Shown here: positions 26,370-33,560 of the stretch, one piece after another | Layout: the number at the start of each line of letters is the position of its first letter | Position numbering within the stretch: position 1 is the stretch's first letter | NCBI GenBank assembly: GCA_965205685.1 | Contig: OZ242174.1 | Coordinates: 310,001 to 374,000, forward strand | DNA from: WTFY01 sp965205685 | Lineage (GTDB): Bacteria > Pseudomonadota > Gammaproteobacteria > UBA4575 | Length of the DNA: 64,000 nt | Direction of reading: 5' to 3' | Position numbers and translations under genes: made by a program | Notes under the pieces: generated by a model | Seen by the model: only the letters and a program-made list of their open reading frames with translations | Told to the model about the DNA's origin: nothing | Database searches by the model: none

Positions 26370-27175
26370 AGTTCGGTCTCGATCGTGGCATTGACAAGAA
26401 CCTTCCAGTTCGCATTGCGTCGAGCTGCCTTGTTGCCGAATCCCGGGAGAAGAGGAACCGTTTGTCGAGCCCTGGTCTTGACATAGTCTTTAAGGTGGCT
26501 GACCCGCTCCCATGCACCATCATGTTCAAGCAGGTATCCGAGTCGTTGTACCCATGTGATAGGGGCGCTCGGTGCTACGGCTACCAATCTCTGGGGATCA
26601 ATCTGCTCGGCAAGTTCGTGCAGGATGGTTGCAACTTGATCAAGTCCTCCCACGCGCCGGCTATAGCCGACAAGATCAAGCGCGGTCGCCTCTGGCGTAG
26701 AGACGCGGATGATACCCCGCGGCGTGTTGATGTTCTGGAAGGGGACTTGCCGCAGGCGCTTTCGGACGATGAACGATACGCGCACCTGCCCACAGGAAAG
26801 GGGCCGTCGTGCTTTTTCGAGGAGCACCTGGAATTCCTGTGGACGGTGATGGGCCGCACCATGATATTGTGCAGCGGTCAGGAGTCCCGCGTAGTAGGGC
26901 TGGTTGAGTTGCTTCATCAGTGCCGGGATGAACTGATCTGCAGGCAAGCACTCCAGCGAACGGTATTCAGGCGGAACGATCACATAGAAGCCCCGGGCGG
27001 GTTGGGCAATCACATTTTGCCGAGTGAGCCTGTTGAGGGCGAGTTTGGCTGCATCTACCGATACACCCAGTGCTTCACGCGCTTCACTTGAGTGAAAGTG
27101 ATAGCGACCCGCGGCAGCCAGATCGCGGACATAATCCTTGGCACGCAGTTGGCGGGGGATATAATTCATACTCAT
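26366..27175 (-). CDS. abiEi: AbiEi-type antitoxin / transcriptional regulator
   Basis: 269 residues. The N-terminus is a winged-helix domain (YVRDLAAAGRYHFHSSEARE, then LNRLTRQNVIAQPARGFYVIV, given in part: QPARGFYVIVPPEYR, about 57-71), followed by the AbiEi C-terminal domain (YYAGLLTAAQYHGAAHHRPQ near 93-112). AbiEi represses the operon and counters AbiEii. The ATG at 27173-27175 lies inside a perfect inverted repeat, consistent with autoregulation. A second in-frame ATG follows two codons later (27169). Confidence 0.9.
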   Translation of the reverse strand: MSMNYIPRQLRAKDYVRDLAAAGRYHFHSSEAREALGVSVDAAKLALNRLTRQNVIAQPARGFYVIVPPEYRSLECLPADQFIPALMKQLNQPYYAGLLTAAQYHGAAHHRPQEFQVLLEKARRPLSCGQVRVSFIVRKRLRQVPFQNINTPRGIIRVSTPEATALDLVGYSRRVGGLDQVATILHELAEQIDPQRLVAVAPSAPITWVQRLGYLLEHDGAWERVSHLKDYVKTRARQTVPLLPGFGNKAARRNANWKVLVNATIETEL

Positions 27176-27200
27176 AAAGTATCATTATTTAATACTTTAT
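27174..27200 (-). promoter_or_regulatory. AbiEi operator, perfect 9-bp inverted repeat
   Basis: ATAAAGTAT (27174-27182) and ATACTTTAT (27192-27200) form perfect 9-bp arms around a 9-bp spacer, overlapping the abiEi start codon. AbiEi antitoxins bind inverted repeats in their own promoter, so this is very probably the autoregulatory site. Confidence 0.65.
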
Positions 27201-27298
27201 GCAATTAAAAATTCAGGAAAGCACTAGGCCGGAATGCCAAAGACTGTATCGATAACCGGATGTCGGCCAACAAAACCTGATTTCAAAATTGGAAACTG

Positions 27299-28723
27299 TC
27301 AGACCGAGCCTGGACTACGGCCCTTATTCCAAACTTCTTGCCATGCTGTAAACTCGGAAGGTCTGATCCTGTAGCGCGCGAAGCTTCCCTCGTGCAAACC
27401 CAAGACTTCTCTTTCTGCAATCTTGCGAAACCTTTCACGCTCCTCTTCTTCGATATGCTCCTGTGTCCATCCGTCGATGTAAAGAGAGGCCTGCATTTTG
27501 CCCATGCCTTTGCACACAACTGTGCTGACAACTTCACGCAACTCTGCACGGTGTCGCATCCGAATTGGATCAGGCTCCTGTAACGATTGTCTTGCCGCAG
27601 CATACCGGACTGCAGATCTCTTATAGGCCCAGACAAACACATCGCGAAACAGTTCAACGCGGTTTCGCTCGTACACGCCAAGCAAAGCCTCGGTATAGAT
27701 GTCCCGCGGCACGTCCTCAAAAGACAGGGGGGAGAGATTTGCCCGGATCAAAGGGATGTTTGCCGAGAGGCGCGACACCCGCTTGTTGAGATCATCGAAC
27801 GGCTGCAGGTAGGGAAGCTGCACCAGGACGAACAGGGCTTGCTCAAATGGGTCGGTGATTGCCGAGGCCGTAGTGAGGATCCGGTCGAAATGTTCTTCGA
27901 TGCGTTGCGGGATTCCCAGAGGATAAAAGACTGAACCTTCTATGCCTACGTCCATATGCCGAAGGCGGCCCTCAGCTTCCGGGGTGGGCAGCAGGCCATT
28001 GGCCAGCAGTGCATGGAGATTCAGCAGGGTGTATCGATTGAAACCGGTCTCCTCTGCTGATTCAACCAGAAACTCGATCGCATCCTTGTGGTTCAGGATC
28101 ATCTGTGCTTCGGCCAACTCCTTTCCTTGGGCCTGTTCACCTGCCTCAATCAGGTGTTGTGTATCGAGTAACGAATAGGTGTTGCCCTCAAGGCGGCTTG
28201 AATTCCAGGACAGGTCAATCAGCAGTTTTTCCAGGATTTTTCTGGCATACGTACCGGCAGTTTGCTCAGGCATGTTGGAACTGCCAGCCTCCTGGAGAAG
28301 GGCTCGCTCTTCCTGTGACAGATAAAAGGTTTCATTCGGCCGGTACGAGTCCAGGAACGCATGGTTGTAGCCAACCGGTGTGCGTGCCTGGAGTGGTTGA
28401 CGGACGTACTCCAGGACCTCTGTGCCGGATGCTGACAGCGGTGGAACAGGCTGTTGGAGATCTACCCTGGCGGACGGATGACCCGCACTGATTTTTGCTT
28501 CCAGAGAAATCCTTTGCGGCATCCGGTAACGGGACCAGCGGCCCGTGCCTTCCATGACCAGGCGTTTACTGTCCACCAGGGACTTGAGGCGGTATTGCAA
28601 AGTCCGTCGCGGTGGGGCAAGCTCCAGTGCGTCGCTGATCTGCTGGGCGGTGATGCCTTGGGGGTGTTGCCTGACGACCTTTTCAATCGCCTGAAAATCC
28701 TCTTCCCGAACATGTCTGGCCAT
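27299..28723 (-). CDS. Fic-domain protein with atypical active site and N-terminal HTH
   Basis: 474 residues from the ATG at 28721-28723, preceded by GGAG at good spacing. The first 70 residues look like a winged helix (GITAQQISDALELAPPRRTL). A Fic-like fold follows with the inhibitory helix motif SSRLEGNTYS (about 175-184). The core motif, normally HPFxDGNKRxxR, reads QPFDDLNKRVSR (about 307-318): catalytic His is Gln and Gly is Leu, while Phe, Asp, Asn, Lys and both Arg remain. Adenylylation by the usual mechanism is therefore doubtful. Upstream DNA has three spaced near-repeats that the HTH could bind. It could be a regulator, a pseudoenzyme or a divergent Fic subfamily. Confidence 0.85.
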   Translation of the reverse strand: MARHVREEDFQAIEKVVRQHPQGITAQQISDALELAPPRRTLQYRLKSLVDSKRLVMEGTGRWSRYRMPQRISLEAKISAGHPSARVDLQQPVPPLSASGTEVLEYVRQPLQARTPVGYNHAFLDSYRPNETFYLSQEERALLQEAGSSNMPEQTAGTYARKILEKLLIDLSWNSSRLEGNTYSLLDTQHLIEAGEQAQGKELAEAQMILNHKDAIEFLVESAEETGFNRYTLLNLHALLANGLLPTPEAEGRLRHMDVGIEGSVFYPLGIPQRIEEHFDRILTTASAITDPFEQALFVLVQLPYLQPFDDLNKRVSRLSANIPLIRANLSPLSFEDVPRDIYTEALLGVYERNRVELFRDVFVWAYKRSAVRYAAARQSLQEPDPIRMRHRAELREVVSTVVCKGMGKMQASLYIDGWTQEHIEEEERERFRKIAEREVLGLHEGSFARYRIRPSEFTAWQEVWNKGRSPGSV

Positions 28724-28760
28724 TGAGCGACTCCAAAACTGTGTACGCCGACTTAAACGG

Positions 28761-28817
28761 CATACGCGCAATATTAAACCTTTTATGCGCAAATATCAAT
28801 CTTATACGCAATTAAAA
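28761..28817 (-). promoter_or_regulatory. three spaced direct repeats upstream of the Fic gene
   Basis: GCGCAATATTAA (28766), GCGCAAATATCAA (28787) and ACGCAATTAAAA (28806) are near-repeats spaced 21 and 19 bp, about two helical turns. They lie 38-95 bp upstream of the Fic gene start in AT-rich DNA. This looks like an array of binding sites, perhaps for the N-terminal HTH of the Fic protein. Confidence 0.35.
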
Positions 28818-28869
28818 TGGCGCGTGGCCTATCCTTTCTGCGCATGTCCAGACTGGACTTCACCTGCCC

Positions 28870-28993
28870 ACCTCAAATTGCTGTATAAGGCGGGAAACTT
28901 CACCCGGAGTCATCGAAAATATCGAGGTAAGAGCACGGCTTGGGAACGCGTCCCATCTTGCAGGCGACCGTGAAATTGTTGATTCTCACTAGG
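28870..28993 (+). pseudogene. probable remnant of a higB toxin gene
   Basis: Before higA, where higB normally lies, one frame reads HLKLLYKAGNFTRSH (about 28870-28914), similar to the KGLKLLYEKGD start of HigB, and another frame ends GDREIVDSH stop (about 28964-28993), similar to the DVEIVDYH end of HigB toxins. The middle of the toxin is absent and the frames differ. I read this as an internally deleted higB. The matches are short, so the call is tentative. Confidence 0.3.
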
Positions 28994-29003
28994 AGGAACC
29001 ACT

Positions 29004-29303
29004 ATGGCTGTCCCCGCAATACATCCCGGCGAACACTTGGCTGAAGAGCTGAAAGAACTCAACATGAGTGCCTCAGCACTCGCACGCAGTCTCAAGGTGC
29101 CTGCCAACCGCATCACAGGGATCCTGAATGGTCAGCGGGCTATCACTGGTGATACAGCCTTGCGTCTGGGGCACTTCTTTGGAACCAGCGCAGAATTCTG
29201 GCTGAATCTACAAAAGCTTTACGAGTTGCGCCTCGCCGAGAAAAAGGCGAGCAAGGTGATACGAGCACTACCGACCCTTAAGGATGAGCATGCTCATGCC
29301 TGA
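29004..29303 (+). CDS. higA: HigA-family antitoxin (XRE HTH)
   Basis: 99 residues, preceded by AGGAGGAACCACT. The protein begins MAVPAIHPGEHLAEELKEL and has the HTH MSASALARSLKVPANRITGI (about 24-43) then GDTALRLGHFFGTSAEFWLN, which is the HigA/VapI signature. HigA binds the HigB mRNA interferase and represses its operon. No intact HigB gene precedes it, so it is now an orphan or cross-acting antitoxin. Length is normal. Confidence 0.9.
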   Translation: MAVPAIHPGEHLAEELKELNMSASALARSLKVPANRITGILNGQRAITGDTALRLGHFFGTSAEFWLNLQKLYELRLAEKKASKVIRALPTLKDEHAHA

Positions 29304-29309
29304 ACCTTG

Positions 29310-29591
29310 TCAAGGAACTCTTTTCAGGTTTCCTTGAGGATTCAACACCGTGGTTTCTCGCGCCAGCATCCGGAGCATTGATTGCGAATGCACATGCCGG
29401 ATAATCCTAAGTTCCCGTCTTCTGCCCGGATCAATCAGATGTCTCGTCCAGAATTTTTTTTGGCTTTCTATAGACTTCTTTATAACCTTTGTATAGACAC
29501 GCTTCTTCTCTTTGGAAGACGCATTACGGATGAATTCTGAAAAAGCGGATGAATCCTTGGGCTGCACCCTCCTTTTGAATTTGAAAAACAT
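29310..29591 (-). CDS. small basic hypothetical protein
   Basis: 93 residues, rich in Lys/Arg, starting MFFKFKRRVQPKDSSAFSEF. The part SAFSEFIRNASSKEKKRVYT (about 15-34) resembles a short hypothetical protein family often seen in mobile DNA; the C-terminal half looks unrelated and may be an extension. No clear ribosome site. It is on the same strand and 85 bp after the RES gene, so it could be a fourth gene of that operon, possibly a small accessory or antitoxin-like protein. Confidence 0.4.
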   Translation of the reverse strand: MFFKFKRRVQPKDSSAFSEFIRNASSKEKKRVYTKVIKKSIESQKKFWTRHLIDPGRRRELRIIRHVHSQSMLRMLARETTVLNPQGNLKRVP

Positions 29592-29676
29592 GGCAATCTG
29601 TAAGAAATGTCAGAAGTCGATTTGATTTTCCCCAACATTTGCCTAGCGCTAAAACGACTGGGGATTTGTAATGATC

Positions 29677-30906
29677 TTACACAGAAACTAAAGTTGAATG
29701 ATCATTCCAGTTTTCCGCGATGATCAGTTCAACGTTTCTCAACTCAACAACGTCCTTCCAGTCTCTCATAGATTCTCTCGGAGGGAAGATAACAACATTC
29801 TGACCATTTGGCACAATAGCACTTGGATATACTATTCCATCGATCCTCCGGTCAGATTCTTCTTGCAAGAATACCTGTGCAAAGAATTCAGAGACGACCT
29901 GAGAAGGAACAAAATCAACGTGCTCCCTGCTGTCCTTGGGTATTGGTTTACTGATCGCATGAACAAATTTTTTCAAAAACAAGATGGCTTCTCTGATGTC
30001 GCGCTTCTCCGTGTCGAAGATGGAAGGCTCTTCTTCTGGGAGCGAGGCCAAGTCGAGTATCCGCAAATTGTCTTTCGGTGTAAACGTGGCAATAGCTCCT
30101 TGGCAGGGCGGGCAACTAAGTACTTCGCCTATTGCTGTTCGTTGCTCTTGAGCAAGATACAAATAACCAATGCCGGCAGGATTCATACGGCCTGCGCTGG
30201 CCTTGCTCGATGGTGGCGGGCCTAATTGCTCAAAAGAGTTGAGAACTTCCCCTTCCCTCAACTTTCGCACCCGGTATAGGGGAGTCTCAGCTTCTAGAGT
30301 TCTATACAGCTCAAGTTCCTGTGCTATAGACCCGATTAGCCTAAGCAAATCATCAGTTGAAGAAATTTCGTCATTTCCGAAATCCTCGAGCACTGTGCCG
30401 GCAAAGAAATATCTAGTGCTTGTCTTTACTATCCGTTCAAAATTTTCCCAACTCCACCTCCAGATCGTGCTGTCATGTTCGCTTAACCAGAATCCATTTG
30501 CGCATTGCACCCATCCCCAGTTATGAAATGAACGCGCAACATCTTCGAATAAGTCGCCGTGACAATGAAGAGGTAGAGACTCAAGTGCATCATGTGTATA
30601 TGTCAACTCCTGAATCCAATCACCACTGTCTCGCGGGAGCATTGCCGCACCTGGCTCTGCAAAATTTGTAAAAAATGCGCCGCCGATCGGATGCATAATC
30701 GCCTCAACAGGTGCAGCAATAGACTCGACTGATTGGTGCCCACAATAGTCACACGCCTGCGCTTCTACATTGCTTTGAATGACATCTTTCAGGAATTCGT
30801 CATCTACACAGTTAGCACAAACATGCTTGTCAGGAGCATCCCATCCACGCTCTTGTGACTCTAATAAAAGTTCCTTTGCCCAACCCATCTGTGCCTCACA
30901 TATCAA
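29677..30906 (-). CDS. RES-domain protein with N-terminal zinc/HEPN-associated domain
   Basis: 409 residues. The N-terminus has two CxxC pairs (CANC about 30-33, CDYC about 52-55) as in the N-terminal domain found on HEPN/RES proteins. The C-terminal half (about 205-385) is a RES domain: LYRVRKLREGEVLNSFEQLG, MNPAGIGYLYLAQEQRTAIGEV (in part) and, near the end, IDGIVYPSAIVPNGQNVVIF. RES domains are ADP-ribosyltransferase-like; known members destroy NAD+ as toxins. The conserved Arg, Tyr and Glu positions appear present. It overlaps the TOPRIM gene by 4 bp and no Xre antitoxin is nearby, so here it is probably an effector of the ATPase/TOPRIM operon. Confidence 0.78.
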   Translation of the reverse strand: MICEAQMGWAKELLLESQERGWDAPDKHVCANCVDDEFLKDVIQSNVEAQACDYCGHQSVESIAAPVEAIMHPIGGAFFTNFAEPGAAMLPRDSGDWIQELTYTHDALESLPLHCHGDLFEDVARSFHNWGWVQCANGFWLSEHDSTIWRWSWENFERIVKTSTRYFFAGTVLEDFGNDEISSTDDLLRLIGSIAQELELYRTLEAETPLYRVRKLREGEVLNSFEQLGPPPSSKASAGRMNPAGIGYLYLAQEQRTAIGEVLSCPPCQGAIATFTPKDNLRILDLASLPEEEPSIFDTEKRDIREAILFLKKFVHAISKPIPKDSREHVDFVPSQVVSEFFAQVFLQEESDRRIDGIVYPSAIVPNGQNVVIFPPRESMRDWKDVVELRNVELIIAENWNDHSTLVSV

Positions 30907-31415
30907 TCATCAAATGACAAACAACCCAGCAACGCTTCCAGTTCCAGAACATTGTGCCTGCGAATCTCCAGAACATCCTTAGGAAAATTTGTCTTGTAGT
31001 TGTCTTGAGTCGTCAGTGTGGTTGGAAGCAAATTGTTCACCCGTGACTTGCACTCTGCACATGTGCTTGGCACCGGCTCATCGAGAATTTTTAGCAACAG
31101 TCCTTCGATGCAGGGTGTCGAGCCTATGATCCGAATCTTTTTTGATTGGGCACGCTTCTGTATCGCTGCCGATATTTCCAGGTCGGTATCCAGCAAAGCT
31201 ATAACCCGGTTGTATGCCGCATTCCTGCATTGTTTGATGGCGTAGTCCACTACATGAGCCGGCCCTTTACCGTGCGCATTGCGAATCTTGGCACTCACTC
31301 CGCACCCGCGACCGACATAGAGAGATTTGACGTGACAGAGAAATGCGCACTCGGTTTTACCCTCCCCTACCAGCAGGACGGTATGACGGGCAGCGCGCCA
31401 TTCGCGTGAAGGCAT
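30903..31415 (-). CDS. RloB-like TOPRIM-fold protein
   Basis: 170 residues. TOPRIM features: an N-terminal Glu in VLLVGEGKTECAFL (about 13-26), the Asp-x-Asp strand VIALLDTDLEIS (about 71-82) and STPCIEGLLLKILDE (about 99-113), equivalent to the NPCFELWLL segment of RloB proteins. RloB/AbiLii-type proteins pair with AAA ATPases in anti-phage systems and are thought to cut nucleic acid. It lies 11 bp after the ATPase gene and overlaps the RES gene by 4 bp, so the three are translated as a unit. Small for the family (usual about 200). Confidence 0.75.
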   Translation of the reverse strand: MPSREWRAARHTVLLVGEGKTECAFLCHVKSLYVGRGCGVSAKIRNAHGKGPAHVVDYAIKQCRNAAYNRVIALLDTDLEISAAIQKRAQSKKIRIIGSTPCIEGLLLKILDEPVPSTCAECKSRVNNLLPTTLTTQDNYKTNFPKDVLEIRRHNVLELEALLGCLSFDD

Positions 31416-31426
31416 CCGTGATCCCT

Positions 31427-32623
31427 TTAAAAATCAGGAACAGCGCCGTATGCACCGGCACGGTACTTGGCATACAGATTGTCATCCCGGCGAATACCCT
31501 TCATGTCACCGAGTCGCCAGGCCTCACTGTTGCCGTCTGGATCTTTTTCAATGAGCAGGACTTGGTCCTTTTGCAATTCATTGAGAATCTCGTGTGCATG
31601 GCATGTAAATATGATTTGAGCATTCTGCGGGTTGTGATCGCGATCGATGAAGAGATCAAGCAGCGCAATGATCATGTCTGGGTGCAGGTCCGCCTCAATC
31701 TCGTCGATGATGACGATGCCACCATGCTCTAGGGCTGGCAGGATCCTCTCCAGCAGAACAAATGCCGCCTGCGTGCCACTGGATTCATATTCGAGTGGTA
31801 GCTTATGCTCCTGTCCAGCCTTGCGGTGAACACCAAAGGGAACATTGACCTCCTCACTCTTGCCGGACTGCCTTTCCACATACTTACGCGATTCAATGAT
31901 GACTTCGGCAATACCCAAATCCAGACGGCTCAGGATAGCGGACATTTGCGCACGTAACGCCGGGCGGTCATGGAAGAAATCGGCTACATCGAACACGTCC
32001 CGCACATCAAAATGATCTCGACCGCTGTCGTACACGTTGGAGTAGAATTGCGAAAAATAATTGACCAGTCCCTGTGCGCACGGCACGTTGTATTGCGCCG
32101 AAGTCGAGATTAATGATGCGTTCGGGCGGACTTTTTCGGCCTCACTGGCCGCAAAACCAAATTTCTGCTGGCGGATGTTGTAGGAAGAATCCGACTCGGA
32201 CCAGTCCCGACGAAAAATAAAGCTGAAGAACTTGCTGGTCTTGAGATACAAGGATTCATGCAGGACCCGCTTCGGGGTGACGGTCAGGTAATAGCGGTAA
32301 AACTGTCCCTGGTCCTCGAATTCAATCTCGAACTCGCTATGGGCCGAGTCGGAGAAAAAATGAGGATGTACCGGGATATCCTCCTCCGGTTTTATGGAAG
32401 TGAACGAATCTGCGATGAACCAACTCAGGAAAGACAGCGGCTTCAGCACGTTGGTCTTGCCGGAAGCATTGGGACCGATGACTGCAAGGACTTTCGACAG
32501 ACGTGCACCTCCCGGACTCAGGAACACCAGGTCCGAGTTCGGCACCTGGCGATTGAGTACGAAAGAGACCTCCGTTTTCTCGGCAAACGAGAAAAAGTTC
32601 TTGAATCGGTATTTATGCAGCAT
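31427..32623 (-). CDS. AAA-family ATPase of abortive-infection/OLD-like type
   Basis: 398 residues from the ATG at 32621-32623, which follows AGGTGGGCTC; a longer start at 32653 would run into a palindrome and is not favoured. It begins MLHKYRFKNFFSFAEKTEV, typical of SMC-like defence ATPases. Walker A is GPNASGKT (50-57), the signature region ESSGTQAAFVLLERIL (280-295), Walker B GIVIIDEIEADLHP (302-315) and the switch His in FTCHAHEIL. Such ATPases sense phage or damaged DNA and control a nuclease partner (AbiLi, RloA, PARIS AriA). It is the first gene of the operon with the TOPRIM and RES genes. Confidence 0.9.
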   Translation of the reverse strand: MLHKYRFKNFFSFAEKTEVSFVLNRQVPNSDLVFLSPGGARLSKVLAVIGPNASGKTNVLKPLSFLSWFIADSFTSIKPEEDIPVHPHFFSDSAHSEFEIEFEDQGQFYRYYLTVTPKRVLHESLYLKTSKFFSFIFRRDWSESDSSYNIRQQKFGFAASEAEKVRPNASLISTSAQYNVPCAQGLVNYFSQFYSNVYDSGRDHFDVRDVFDVADFFHDRPALRAQMSAILSRLDLGIAEVIIESRKYVERQSGKSEEVNVPFGVHRKAGQEHKLPLEYESSGTQAAFVLLERILPALEHGGIVIIDEIEADLHPDMIIALLDLFIDRDHNPQNAQIIFTCHAHEILNELQKDQVLLIEKDPDGNSEAWRLGDMKGIRRDDNLYAKYRAGAYGAVPDF

Positions 32624-32652
32624 GAGCCCACCTGGACAGTATAATAAAAGCA

Positions 32653-32678
32653 ATAATTAACATAATTATGTTAATTAT
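32653..32678. promoter_or_regulatory. 26-bp perfect palindrome before the defence operon
   Basis: A perfect palindrome with 13-bp arms (left arm ATAATTAACATAA, 32653-32665; centre between 32665 and 32666) lies 30 bp upstream of the ATPase start. It is AT-only except one C/G pair, and overlaps the expected promoter. It is most likely an operator for a dimeric regulator of the three-gene operon. Confidence 0.6.
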
Positions 32679-32801
32679 GGACTTATACAGGATTAAATCA
32701 AGGCTTGCTTGCGATTTCGATTGGAATTAAATGCCTTGACTGGACACTGCAGATGCCGGAGACCCTCAGCGCCACCTTCATAGGTCAGGTGATTCTGAGA
32801 T

Positions 32802-33482
32802 TCAGACCACCATGCCCTTGAACACCACGACCCCGCAGATGGTAGCATCCGAATTGATCTCGATGATGCGCTCCGGCCAGGCCGGGTTCAGCGCTCTCAG
32901 GTACTGGCGCTCGCCTTCAACGACCAGTTGCTTGAAGGTTGTCTCGTTGGTGGAGTTGAGCATCACGACTACGTACTTGCCGTGGCTTGCCACCACCTCG
33001 GGGTCGACAAAGACGAGGTCCCCCTCGTGGAAGTCGGGTTCCATGCTGACGCCGCTGACCCGCAGCACGAAGGTGCGGCTTGAACAGCGTACCGGGCAAG
33101 GCAGTAGCTCGGTGTCGTAGTCCGGCACGAACTCCTGGCACGTCTCGCGCCAGGCACCCGCCTGCACCCAAGAGATCAGCGGGCACAGGGTGTGGGTGCC
33201 GCCCTCGCCGTGAAAGCGTACACCGCTGCCGAATTCGCGGTTCACCGGCTCATGGTGCTCGTCCATCCAGCCCTCGGGCTTGCCCATGCCGGCCTCCAGC
33301 ATGCCGGCCACCTCATCGCCAAGCCGTCGCGGCGTGCCGCTGGGGGTGCGGGTCTGGTGGCGTACCTGGCTGAGGTAGGACTTGTTGGTGCCGGCCGCCT
33401 TGGCCAGCTCGGCGACCGAGCCCGCCTCGCGGATCAGGCGCTCGAGATTTTGCAGGCGGATCTGGTCCTGTTTTCGCGTCAT
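32802..33482 (-). CDS. S24-family (CI/LexA-like) repressor of the conjugative element
   Basis: 226 residues. The N-terminal HTH reads AELAKAAGTNKSYLSQVRHQ (about 24-43); the C-terminal half is a peptidase S24 domain with the serine in SGVSMEPDFHEGDLVFVDP (about 142-160) and the lysine in ETTFKQLVV. Such repressors dimerise and cleave themselves after DNA damage, releasing the element. It is divergent from the ParB-family gene, and the 70-bp gap holds two matching operators. By analogy with SXT SetR or lambda CI it should hold the element quiescent and respond to SOS. Confidence 0.88.
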   Translation of the reverse strand: MTRKQDQIRLQNLERLIREAGSVAELAKAAGTNKSYLSQVRHQTRTPSGTPRRLGDEVAGMLEAGMGKPEGWMDEHHEPVNREFGSGVRFHGEGGTHTLCPLISWVQAGAWRETCQEFVPDYDTELLPCPVRCSSRTFVLRVSGVSMEPDFHEGDLVFVDPEVVASHGKYVVVMLNSTNETTFKQLVVEGERQYLRALNPAWPERIIEINSDATICGVVVFKGMVV

Positions 33483-33501
33483 GCCGGGTACTATAGCATA
33501 T

Positions 33502-33520
33502 AATTATCTATATGATAATT
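33502..33520. promoter_or_regulatory. repressor operator 1
   Basis: AATTATC / GATAATT, 7-bp perfect arms around TATAT (19 bp), 20 bp upstream of the repressor start. It matches operator 2 in the half-site TTATC and the 5-bp spacer, so both probably bind the S24 repressor. Confidence 0.65.
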
Positions 33521-33534
33521 AATACTTGCCCATC

Positions 33535-33553
33535 AGTTATCACTTTGATAACT
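33535..33553. promoter_or_regulatory. repressor operator 2
   Basis: AGTTATC / GATAACT, 7-bp perfect arms around ACTTT, ending 7 bp before the ATG of the ParB-family gene. Centres of the two operators are 33 bp apart, about three helical turns, allowing cooperative binding. Occupancy here would block the ParB-side promoter or start. Confidence 0.65.
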
Positions 33554-33560
33554 TAAATGG

